The notes beneath the pieces are model-generated. The model made no database searches and was not told the DNA's origin. It was given only the letters and a program-made list of their open reading frames with translations. From Glaciimonas sp. (GTDB lineage: Bacteria > Pseudomonadota > Gammaproteobacteria > Burkholderiales > Burkholderiaceae): a stretch of 10,372 bases of DNA. Of the stretch, positions 1 to 8,400 are shown piece after piece; position 1 is the first letter of the stretch, and each line of letters begins with the position of its first letter. The stretch spans positions 1 to 10,372 of the forward strand of contig JACMQE010000137.1 in NCBI GenBank assembly GCA_014377145.1, in the 5' to 3' direction. A program made the position numbers and the translations under genes.

Positions 1-364
1 ACAGAACGTGAAATTCTGGCCGCTGATCGAGCCAAAGAAAGTGGCTTCAGTAATCGTGACGGCCAACTCAGGTGAACGATCTACAGCACGGTCACCATCT
101 CGGTCCCTGCCACCGATGCCCAGAAAGTCATCCTGATACAGACTGGTGCCCGCATCGTGGCAGTGTTGCGCCGTCCTGAAGATCAAGACAATGTACAAAA
201 AACTATTCCTATCCGATATCATTGATCCAGGGGCGCGTGCACGTTACAAAATGCGGCAGGGTCCACAGGTGGATTACATCATCGGTGGACGCTTCAAAAC
301 GGGAGAATATATCGATGGCAGCGACAAACAAGTGAAAAAACTGAAGGCAGCGATTTACGTTTGA
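1..364 (+). pseudogene. cpaB: CpaB/RcpC Tad pilus assembly protein, C-terminal part, broken
   Basis: CpaB (RcpC) is a periplasmic protein of the Tad/Flp pilus that works with the outer-membrane secretin. The 5' end lies outside the window. Frame 1 reads a family-like core, 'STVTISVPATDAQKV' then 'RIVAVLRRPEDQD' (about positions 92-190), matching the conserved C-terminal domain. Frame 2 then continues with 'LFLSDIIDPG' and ends soon after 'VDYIIGGR', which resembles the 'VEYIIGG' tail I know from Burkholderiales CpaB. Two lesions are visible: an in-frame TGA at 73-75, and a frame change around the A6 run at 197-202. The residues after IIGGR (about 300-361) do not look like a normal CpaB end and overlap sequence that reads as an FHA domain in frame 1, so the 3' end may be a deletion junction. 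Identification is fairly sure; the exact end is not. Confidence 0.75.
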
Positions 365-2114
365 AAGGGTGGAGCGTCAGTAAGCTACACGCAACATTTC
401 TGATCAATGAAGGTAGTATTTTTTATTGAAGACAATGGCAGTATTTTCGGAACCTGGATTGATGGTGAATGCATCAATCATCTTGGCCCCTTAAATGCCG
501 GTACAGAAATTCGGATTGGTATCTATACCTTGACCCTGCAGATGCACCGGCAAGGTGACGAATCAATGCCGATCGGGCGTGATCCAAACTGGATAAAAAA
601 GATAGTATAACCAACCCCGCCTAGCCTATCCTCGCCCCCACCGTCGATGACAATACCTGTCGTCCCAGTGGCAACAATTGCAGAAATTAGTTTTGATGAT
701 GCATTACTACTGGTCAATAATGTCCGTAGCAAGCCGGTGCCAGCGGTTACCTCCAACACTTACTTGACAATGGTCACCAAGGAATCGCAGCAGCCGCGCC
801 AACCTACGCCAGCATTCGAATCGGTACCATTAATACCCGCACGCCCCGCTGTAGTCGACAAGCAAGCATCGATTGTTAAGGCCCATGTGATCGATCTTGA
901 TTTTTCGCATTGGCGAAAAACTCTGCATGAGGCAGTGCTGTATGCAATCGATCTACGTCGTATCGATGCCAACAAAATGTCCGAGAAGAATCTCAAGGCT
1001 AACGTCAAAGCGCTAATTAAGGAACTATTAACCTCTACGTTCACCTTATCCAACAATATCGATACAGAAAGCCTGACAAGGGAAGTACTGGACGAGGCCG
1101 TCGGACTAGGACCCTTGGAACCGTTAATCGCCGATGACAGCGTTACCGAAATCCTGGTCAACCGATTCGATGAGATTTAGGTTGAGCGCGGCGGGCGGCT
1201 GGAACTATCGACCGCAATTTTACCAGCGACATATTGGTAATGGGCACAATTGAACGTATCGTTACACCACTCGGCCGCCGCATCGATGAAAGTTCGCCGA
1301 TGGTCGATGCGCGTCTGAAAGATGCGTCCCGTATGAATGCGATTGTGTCGTCGCTTTCACTACGTGGACTAAATTTGACGATTCGTAAATTCTCGCGCCA
1401 TAAAATGGTCGCAGAAGAATTGATCAAATACGGGTCAATGACCGAGGATATGCGCAATATTCTACGTAGCGTCATCGAGCAACGCCTTAACATTGTCGTC
1501 TCTGGTGATACCAGTTCCGGTAAAACCACTTGTCTGAATATGATGTCTGTCTTCGTGCCGAATGACGAACGAATTGTCACCCTCGAGGATGCCGCCGAAT
1601 TACAGCTTTCTCAATCTAATCTAATATCGCTTGAAAGTCGGCCACCAAACATTGAAGGTAAAGGTCAAATAGCAATTCGCGATCTGGTACGCAATTCGCT
1701 ACGGATGCGCCCGGATCGGATCATCGTCGGTGACTGTCGCGGCGGTGAAGCGCTCGACATGTTGCAGGCCATGAATACTGGCCATGATGGCCTACACGCT
1801 CAACGCCAACTCCCCACGTGATGCGCTAGCGCGTGCTAGTATTGTGTGAGACAGGGATGAATCTACCAGTACGCGCTATCCGCGAGCAAATCTCTTCTGC
1901 GGTACATCTGATCATCCAGCTCACCCGATATTCTTGCGGCGTGCGTAAAGTCACAGCAATCACCGAGGTGGTCGGGACTGAATCAGAAACCATTCAACTT
2001 CAGGATGTCTTTACATTTCATCGCAAAGGATTGGACCGGGAAGGTGAGACCTGTGACGAATTTCGTTGTTCCAGCATGATGCCAGCATTTATCAAGGGAA
2101 TGAATAATGAATAA
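331..2114 (+). pseudogene. cpaF: CpaF/TadA Tad pilus ATPase with N-terminal FHA domain, multiply broken
   Basis: This is the hexameric secretion ATPase that powers Tad pilus assembly at the inner membrane. An FHA domain comes first: 'DLRLKGWSVSKLHA' in frame 1 (352-393), then 'EDNGSIFGTWIDG' and 'IRIGIYTLTL' in frame 2. A Pro-rich linker (about 611-650) follows, then the CpaF N-terminal domain ('LGPLEPLIADDSVTEILVN') and the ATPase core with Walker A GDTSSGKT (about 1504-1527), 'TLEDAAELQLSQ', '[19 protein letters not shown]' and a C-terminal 'GMNLPVRAIREQISSAV'. Lesions: frameshift at the T6 run 419-424, TAA 608-610, TAG 1178-1180 (frame continues VERGGRLEL), frameshift near T4 1218-1221, and frame changes near 1790 and 1830. 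The His of the usual 'T(I/L)HAN' motif reads Asn, and the usual 'VGECRGGE' reads VGDCRGGE. The true start is unclear because the first part of the FHA domain is missing or merged with cpaB. About 594 codons fits an FHA-CpaF fusion. Confidence 0.88.
2094..2100 (+). promoter_or_regulatory. Ribosome binding site for tadB inside the cpaF 3' end
   Basis: AAGGGAA lies 6 bases before the ATG at 2107. That ATG sits inside the last codons of cpaF, which ends with TAA at 2112-2114, so the two frames overlap by 8 bases. This supports the tadB start and implies translational coupling in the ancestral operon. Confidence 0.55.
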
Positions 2115-2955
2115 TTCGAGTCTTATGTTTTCAGCCATCGTATTTGTGCTGGTAGTATTTGTCGGCTTGTCGTTGGTGAACACAAAAAGTCACTTCCTCA
2201 AGCTGCTGTATGACATCCATATGCAATATCTGGAACGCATCAAAGAATGGATCAGCCTGAACGATGGCCGCATCTATTTAGTGCTATTTGCCCAGATCGT
2301 GGGAGCGGTACTGCTGACGGTAGTAGCCTATTTTGTAATACGCAATATCTTACTGATCGGCTACTTCATTTTTAAAGCACCGCTATGGATTAATGATTAT
2401 AAACGTAAGCGTTGCCTACATATATTGAGTATGGATTACCGACGGCGCTAGCATTGATTGCATCAAAAATGATGGCTGGTGTATCGCTCAGTACCGCCAT
2501 GCAATCCTACGCTAAGGAAAATAGCTCGCCACTGGCAAGCGAGTTTGCACATGTGATCCGTTTACAGAAGGTTGGCATCGATTTTGAGACCGCGATAGAA
2601 GAAGTTGGCAAGCGCATCGATTTGATCGATTTTCAGTTATTGGTCATGATTTTCCGTATTTCCAAATCAGTCGGCGGCAATCTATCAGAAATTTTGATGC
2701 GCCTGTCAAATACGATTCAGTAAAAGATTACGATTGAGGGGAAAATCAAGTCATTTAACGGCACAGGGAAAGATGCAGAGCTGATTCATGATCTGTTTGC
2801 CAGCGCTAGTGGGGTTTGTGCTGTATTTTATTCAGCTGGACGAAATGAGGCAACTGGTGACGACCTTCTACGGCGAGATCGTGTTGTTGATCTGCTTGGC
2901 CATAGCCTACATCGGCCATAAGATGATTCAAAAAATTCTTGCAATCGATGTGTAA
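2107..2955 (+). pseudogene. tadB: TadB inner-membrane platform protein, broken
   Basis: TadB is one of the two GspF-like (T2SSF) inner-membrane platform proteins of the Tad pilus, partner of the CpaF ATPase and TadC. The start at 2107 overlaps the cpaF end. The N-terminus holds a membrane segment (FSAIVFVLVVFVGLSLV) and a second hydrophobic stretch at about 2278-2390. Frame 3 then gives the cytoplasmic GspF-like domain, 'GLPTALALIASKMMAGVSLS' through 'SVGGNLSEILMRLS'. Frame 1 supplies the last membrane part, 'LPALVGFVLYFIQLDEMRQL' to 'IQKILAIDV', ending in TAA 2953-2955. Lesions: frame change at about 2410-2425, in-frame TAA 2721-2723 at a position expected to be Glu (reads on as KITIEGKIKS), a small indel near 2753-2761, and TGA 2782-2784 where Trp is usual. 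About 283 codons is a little short but near family length. Confidence 0.87.
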
Positions 2956-3065
2956 TCACTACTCTCGATGGATCAACCGGTCAATATCTTAGCAGCTTTG
3001 CAGGATTTGTCATCAGCAGCCATCTGGACGGATAAATAGCGAAAAAGCCAGAACTTAATTAGTTA

Positions 3066-3175
3066 GAACTTACGCAAAATTGTCTTAGCAACGGGCTTAC
3101 CAACCTGCCCACGAAGAAAATACACTATTACGGTTAGGAGAGCACAATGCTGCTGGTGTAATTTTGCGTAAATCC
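3066..3175. mobile_element. Short inverted-repeat element, MITE-like or collapsed insertion sequence
   Basis: TTACGCAAAATT at 3070-3081 is perfectly mirrored by AATTTTGCGTAA at 3160-3171. The match extends outward with two mismatches: TAGAAC before the left core against TAGGAT when the right flank is read on the minus strand. The 78-base interior has no complete gene. TTAG occurs just outside or at the edge of both ends (3063-3066 and 3178-3181), which could be a target duplication, but it also falls within the extended repeat, so the boundaries are uncertain. A 12-bp perfect terminal repeat around about 0.1 kb is typical of a MITE or an internally deleted IS. I cannot name the family. It sits in the abnormal gap between two pilus genes, so it probably inserted there. 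Confidence 0.55.
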
Positions 3176-3267
3176 TATTAGTAAATGAAGATTTTAAGCA
3201 GCGCATACCCCCGGTTACGGTTGCAAAGTAAGACTCTGAATAGGTTCTTAGGTATTTAATACTCATC

Positions 3268-3274
3268 AAAGGAG
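3268..3274 (+). promoter_or_regulatory. Ribosome binding site in front of a lost tadC start codon
   Basis: AAAGGAG is followed, after 6 bases, by ATA AAC AGT TCA ATT, the first codons of the tadC frame. The good Shine-Dalgarno sequence with correct spacing suggests that ATA at 3281-3283 was once ATG. The ATG at 3276 is too close to GGAG and hits TAA after two codons, so it is not the start. Confidence 0.5.
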
Positions 3275-3280
3275 AATGGT

Positions 3281-4174
3281 ATAAACAGTTCAATTTATCT
3301 TTACAGCGCAATCATATTGACCTTCGGCAGCCTCAGCGTATTGTGATTTTATATCTCCAAACTGCTGGAAAATGCCAAGATCAATAAGTTTCGCCCGATT
3401 ATGGATCCACTACCACCGTTACTTAAAAAAGTATGGAGAGGAGTTTTATTTTTCGATTTTTATTTCGGCACCTATCTTTCAGAAGCCAGATTACTTAAGC
3501 GCAAACAGAAGCTGAATGTCGCTGGCCTAGAATACTTTATGACAACCCCACGAAACTTGCGCTGTGCAATTTTTTCGCTGGCGATTGCCCTATTTCTCGG
3601 TGTTCTAGTTAGTTTTTTGGCGTTTGGAATCAGCTATAAAGTGTTGTACGTATTCAGTGTTCTTGGGCTAATTGGCTGGTTGTATAGATTGCCCTGGATC
3701 AAAGGCCAGCAAAAGCGCCGCAATCTGGAGATTTCTCGCTACTTTCCATCCTTCGTCAATATTGTCACGCTTTGCTGCGAATGTGGTCTGACACTCAATA
3801 CCGCCATCATGAATTTTTGCGAACGTGGATCACCTTGTATTTTGCGACAGGAAATAGAACGTGTGGTGCGTGACATGAAAACCGGCGCCGGGCGTGTCGA
3901 AGCGCTAGAAAAATTTGCCCAACGCACTCGCAATCTTGATATCAAGCGCTTCGTCGGGATTGTTCTGGAGTGCGAAAAACTAGGTGTCCGGCTCGGACCA
4001 ACGTTGCGAAAATTCTCTGAACAAAAACGTACCGAACACTTTCAGTGCACCGAAAAACTGGCAATGGAAGCCCCAATGAAAATGATAGCGCCGTTGATTT
4101 TGTGCATGTTTCCGATCACCTTTATCATTATCGCTTTCCCCATCGTCATAACTATCCTAATAAATTTCAAATAA
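3281..4174 (+). pseudogene. tadC: TadC inner-membrane platform protein with lost start and internal stop
   Basis: TadC is the second T2SSF/GspF-like membrane protein of the Tad pilus platform. Its body from 3401 to 4174 (258 codons including the stop) is uninterrupted. It has a hydrophobic region around 3562-3690 ('IFSLAIALFLGVLVSFLAFG'), a cytoplasmic four-helix domain starting 'YFPSFVNIVTLCCECGLTLN', and the hallmark C-terminus 'KLAMEAPMKMIAPLILCMFP' leading into a final membrane helix. Upstream, the same frame reads back through TGA 3344-3346, where Trp is likely, to ATA at 3281 behind a good ribosome binding site. This gives a hydrophobic N-terminal segment ('YSAIILTFGSLSVL'), as expected for TadC. 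The full frame of about 298 codons is close to family length. Translation from the internal ATG at 3401 could still give a shortened protein lacking the first membrane helix, so complete loss of function is not certain. Confidence 0.85.
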
Positions 4175-4320
4175 GCGATATGGAACTTGCACGGCACTCT
4201 CATCATGTTAAGTATCACCCTCTACACGACAATTCTGCTAGTGCGGCAGACAGATAATTACCTATCAATTAAGCATCCCTAATGCACCGTTTTTATTCAC
4301 CCAAATCTAACATCTTTAAC
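4175..4320 (+). other. Short stretch after tadC with an unassigned hydrophobic reading frame
   Basis: TadD, a lipoprotein with TPR repeats, often follows tadC. Here 'MLSITLYTTILL' can be read from about 4207 and looks like the beginning of a signal peptide. The frame ends after about 25 codons, and a neighbouring frame gives a Cys directly after the Leu-rich part. No TPR sequence follows. This may be the stump of a deleted tadD, but the evidence is only position and hydrophobicity. Confidence 0.25.
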
Positions 4321-4496
4321 ATGAAAAATATCGAGGCGCTTATCCTGATGCTCATTCTCTCCTCCTATAGTTGTGGCTAAGCTGCAACGGTGATCCATCC
4401 TGGTTCATGCGCTTGCAGTTACATTTGTTACCGGCGCAGTTGCCGCCTGCAATCGACTACACCCTCGATTCAACTTTTGATATTTCGATCCTATGA
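4321..4496 (+). pseudogene. Unassigned small secreted-protein remnant upstream of the DUF192 gene
   Basis: An ATG at 4321 opens 'MKNIEALILMLILSSYSCG' and stops with TAA at 4378-4380. This looks like a short signal peptide, perhaps with a lipoprotein Cys. In frame 3, an open stretch from about 4371 reads 'CNGDPSWFMRLQLHLL' and then 'PAIDYTLDSTFDISIL', ending in TGA at 4494-4496. That TGA overlaps the ATG of the DUF192 gene (ATGA), the usual sign of coupled operon genes. I therefore read this as one small exported protein of about 58 codons with a frameshift near 4370-4380, or as the two ends of a larger gene after deletion. I do not recognise the family. Its place after tadC fits an accessory Tad lipoprotein or minor component, but that is inference only. 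Confidence 0.35.
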
Positions 4497-4836
4497 AAAT
4501 TGATATTCTTGTGCCCCGTCATTTTTGGCAACTCGCTGTTGGTTTGCTTGGAAAACGTGCACTGAGCGACCGCCAAGGTTTATTGATTGTGCCCTGTCGT
4601 AGCATCCACACCTACTTCATGCGGTTTGTCATTGATGTCTATTTATTGACATCGCTGGAAATATTGTTCTTATAGTTACGCAAGTGCATCCGTGGCGCTT
4701 GGCTGCAGCTAAAGCAAATTCCTGCCTTGAACTCAGCGCCGAAAATACCGCACGCCTTCGAATGCAGGTTGAACAATGTCTGCCACAGCTTTCGCAACCG
4801 TTATCCGCAAAAATTATCCAACTCGGTTTAGATTAG
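4493..4836 (+). pseudogene. DUF192 family protein, one frameshift
   Basis: DUF192 proteins are small and often exported, with no firmly established function that I know of. The first frame starts at ATG 4493 and shows the family pattern: 'HFWQLAVGLLGKRAL', 'GLLIVPCRSIHTYFMRFVID'. The conserved GLL..PC.SIHT.FMRF.IDV signature is unmistakable. The frame shifts at about 4655-4660. The second frame continues 'NIVLIVTQVHPWRLAAAKAN' and 'SCLELSAENTARLRMQ', matching the family's 'RPWR ... S.LELPAG' region, and ends with TAG at 4834-4836. The total of about 114 codons is normal for the family, so a single indel is the only visible break. The start overlaps the stop of the upstream remnant, which places it in the pilus operon. 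There is no clear signal peptide, as in the short cytoplasmic forms. Confidence 0.8.
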
Positions 4837-4904
4837 CGCGTTTTTCTGGATAGGCGCAAGGCTTCGCGCATTGCTGTAGACACCCTCCCACACAAAAAAA
4901 TACG

Positions 4905-5389
4905 TCAATCTGGTTGTGGTTCTTCTTCTATTTTTTCAAAAATCCCACCATCCGGTTTGTCGCCCCCTAAAAGAGCACTTTGTTTCTCCGGCATCAAATA
5001 ATCATAGGCGACCGTGTCGATTGGCAAATTCAGATCGGTCAAAATATGCAATGCAGAAAGCACCTAGAGCACAGGTAAATCCGCTATCGATGCCAATCAT
5101 ACGGATGCAGATCAAGTTCTCCCGGACCGCTCCATCCCCCCTTGATCTTAATATCGGTCAAGCTATACTGAACAATTTCGCAAATTCGTGGCTTACCGTC
5201 GACATGCGGAATAGTTTTCAGTAAAAAATTCGGCGCTTCCAGAGATTCTTTGATATTGTCGTTATCCAGTGCTTTATGCTTATATCCCATGGTTCCGATA
5301 GCAATCTGAGTATCGCTATAAGACAGCATACCAACCATCGTGTCCTTATGCACTTTAAGGTTTGGCTCCCCCATTTTCATCACTGTTTT
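4905..5389 (-). pseudogene. adc: Acetoacetate decarboxylase fragment, C-terminal two-thirds
   Basis: Adc decarboxylates acetoacetate to acetone and CO2 through a Schiff-base lysine. On the minus strand the frame reads 'GEPNLKVHKDTMVGMLSYSD', 'GTMGYKHKALD' and 'APNFLLKTIPHVDGKPRICE', followed by 'DIKIKGGWSGPGELDLHP', all in family order. A frameshift near 5094-5100 moves to a second frame reading 'LASIADLPVL' and 'VLSALHILTDLNLPIDTVAY', with a TAG at 5064-5066 where the family has Glu. The frame then runs to TGA at 4905-4907 with an acidic tail ('FEKIEEEPQPD') longer than most family members. The N-terminal part is gone: homology stops at 'MKMGEPN', the point of the family's 'PKK' motif that holds the catalytic lysine, and a TAG lies just upstream. 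It cannot encode an active enzyme. It is about 160 codons against roughly 250 for the family. Confidence 0.85.
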
Positions 5390-5448
5390 CTAGTTGTCAA
5401 CCTTCGTTGTTACGCTATTTTTATTCTCTGTCGGTATATCTTTATGTA

Positions 5449-8400
5449 TTATTTTTTAACAAGAGGATTGGTCCACGGGCCGGTAATCTCATACTCATGC
5501 GTAAATACGCGCATCAACGGCTCACGTAAAAATAATTGTGCCAAAAACGTGCCGATACCAACCACAGGATTAATCGGCAGCACCACCAGCGAGGCCGCAC
5601 CGGAATTAATTTCCGGCAACACGGTAACCTCTAAATGCTGTGTTTCCTGCGCGATATCAGTACTACCACTCATCAAGACAGTTGCCGCAACGCTACGCAT
5701 TCTGAAGTTATCGGTGGTGACCTTACCCTGCGCAATAGTAGCGGTACCAACGACGTTATCAAACGTAAAACACGTTGAAAACACATCACGAAAATCCCGT
5801 GTCAAACGCCGCGGTAACGATTGTAAACTCAGCACACCGAGCAACTTGGCAGCACCGGCATCCACTTTTAGAAACTGGCCTTCTTGCATGTCAAGATTAA
5901 ATTGATCAGACAGAGAAGGAATATTAGTTGAAAATGGCAAACCTTTCCAATTAATATCGCCATCCATATGCCCTTTTGCAATACGTAGCACGTGCGTAAA
6001 TCTAAAACGTTCTAACAATTTTCCCGCGTCGTTAACGTCTAAAGCGTAGGTCAGATTAGTAACATTGTTGTCATCGACAGTGGTCCATTTTCCAGCTGCT
6101 TTTAACTCTGCATCAGGGTTCCGAATCGACAATTTTCGTATACACCATTCGTTGCCGACATCGGCACGGACATTGTCGGCGACCAACTCCAGCCGCCCAA
6201 GCTTCTTGCCCATCAGCTAAAAATCTTCAGCAACAATGTCGAGGTTCGGTATTTCGGTCGGAGCATCTTTACTTTCCAATATTTCTTTTACGTCCGTGGT
6301 CTTGTTTTCTGGAATGATTGATGAGGATAGGCGTGCCGTCACTTTGCCAAGTCCATGTCCCGCCGTCATCTTGTTCCACGTCACGTACTCGGCTATCTGG
6401 GTCGCGTCGATGTTCGCCTGCCAGACATTTTTTTGATGAGCAGCGCCGAGCACGACATTGTTCAACTTTTGGCCCATCAAAATAAGTTCATTCGTACGCA
6501 CTGCTACCAACTCTGGTACAACGTACTGCGCAATGCCAGCAAACTGATGCGCCTCTTGGACCGTGCCAGTCTAACTAGTGACCGCATCGTTGGCGTATGC
6601 ACACCGCGATACCACCGCGCAATACTTTTCATTCAGCGCTTTTTTCAATGGATTTCTGACGTTGAGAGCCGGCCGTAAGCACTGTGCCTAGCGACATACG
6701 GATCTCATTACGCAAGAGTAATGGATCGTCGGACAACACCCCAACCCATTCAAATTTTAGTGGCAGGATTTCATTCGCGGCCTCACGTAACGGCGTGAGG
6801 AAATTTAAAGCGATTCCTCGCAAGCTTGAATTTATGAGTAGTTTAGTTTGATTATCGCGTATCGTTAATGTTGCGTTATAGCGAATACTGCCCCTGGCAT
6901 GCTTTAAAATACTGTGTGCATTCGAAATAAGATAAGCGGCTCTGATGCTACCCAATGTTGCACTGCCGTCAATCTTGATATTACTCTGACTATTAGACTG
7001 CGTACCGCCACTGACTTGTACCGGGCCGCCAAGTAAATGACCTATGATACCTTCTAGATTAAATCCTTTTTGGTTGAATTCAAGTTTGCCGCTGACGCTT
7101 TGCAGAGGAGGAATAATCTTTTGCAAGATCATATCGTTGTTCAAAAACTGTAACACGTCATTGACCTTGGAGTCGCCTGCGTGCAATAAGGGAATGTGTA
7201 GGGCGAGTTGCAATTTCGCACTTCCCTTACCCTCATCTTTGGTAAGATTGCCAATCCAATGATCTACCGGACTATTTTTGGTGAACGTCAGAAAATCATT
7301 CAGCAGACCGACACCTTTACCATCGATATTTAGCATATCGTCATGCCACAACAAATCCAGCACGGTGGCCACCACGTTGGTCAACGCTAAATGAAAAGTT
7401 TTGGCAATATATGCCTTGATTTGCAAATGGCTACGGTCCACCGTGATAGTGCCGTTCCGAAATAGTCTGGATTATATTCCATCGTGCCGTTTTCAATTTT
7501 TCCAAACACCTTAAAAGCACCTTTCTCTTTCGCAGTTGGATCATTCACCACTGTATTAAAGAGAAATTGAGCAAGATCACCTTTTAATTTAATCGTCACA
7601 TCGCGAGCTTTGCCACCCTTTAATGCACCGACCAACCAGTCACGCAGATGCTCTGGAGTATGCAGTGGCAAATAATTGTCGATCTTGTTTATTTGAAATT
7701 CCCCGATGTTTGCCGTCATATCAATCATGCCAAGCCCGGCACCAGAATGATAATCTAGGGGCAGCAAATGACTGCCGGATAGGGAGCCAACCAGACCGTC
7801 CTGGACAAAGTTCATGCTGGCAATTTTGTAGTAACAGATTTTTTCCATGTGATTGTAGTGGAGCTCTTTAGTGTGACTGTGTGGATTTTTCTGCCATAGC
7901 ATCCTGAAAATGCCAACTTGCTTGCACATTCAGACGATCAAACAGCAATATCGGTTGCACAAAATAGCCCGGCAATGTCACTGTCATTTTTTCTGCTGCC
8001 AGACGTAACGTGCCGCCTGATTGGCTGGTGTCGATACTGCCAGTCACATTCTCGGACACCAGGAATCGCGGGCATTGCCAACTGCGCTGGCATAGATGCG
8101 GTTTTGAGCTGTGCAGCGCGCGGCAGTTGCGCAGGTTCAGTGTCAATCTTTTAAATTGGCCTCTGGCCTGATACGTAACCAGCGATGGGTATGCGCCCTG
8201 CCACTGTGCGGAAAAATCCTGTAACTTACCAAGCAGAGAAAAATCATCCAGCATTTGAATTTGTGACTTGGTTAGTGACCGGTGTCGGGAAAAATCTCCT
8301 AAGGTATGCAGATCGAGATGGTCAGCAGTCAACTTATATTTTTCTAGCTGCTTACCCTTAGCGGGCAAATACGATTCCCTGATAGTAGTACGCGGCAAGG

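Larger units (their letters stand above)
2956..3280 (+). other. Non-coding gap between tadB and tadC
   Basis: About 325 bases separate the tadB stop from the former tadC start, unusually long for a Tad operon whose cpaF and tadB overlap. An ATG at 2968 opens a 23-codon frame ('MDQPVNILAALQDLSSAAIW', stop TAG soon after) that I cannot assign; it has no clear ribosome binding site and may be the start of an older gene now lost. An inverted-repeat element lies at about 3066-3175. From 3180 to 3267 I see nothing recognisable. Confidence 0.5.

Noticed and set aside
407..610. A separate stand-alone FHA protein of 67 residues.
   Set aside because: The same frame continues past the TAA through a Pro-rich linker into the CpaF domain, so it is one broken gene.
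760..1580. Long minus-strand open frames opposite cpaF.
   Set aside because: They lie antisense to clearly recognisable CpaF sequence and have no family-like content.
3063..3311. 82-codon minus-strand open frame spanning the inverted-repeat element and the tadC 5' region.
   Set aside because: It crosses an element boundary and the tadC ribosome binding site, has no recognisable domain, and is best explained by chance.
73..6631. Several in-frame TGA codons at likely Trp positions (2782, 3344, 6629), suggesting UGA read as Trp as in some reduced betaproteobacterial symbionts.
   Set aside because: TAA and TAG stops also interrupt the same genes, TGG is used freely for Trp, and many frameshifts are present, so ordinary decay explains the data.
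5276..6678. Plus-strand open frames opposite adc and yhdP.
   Set aside because: They mirror strongly family-like minus-strand coding sequence and are Ser/Cys/Arg-rich shadows.
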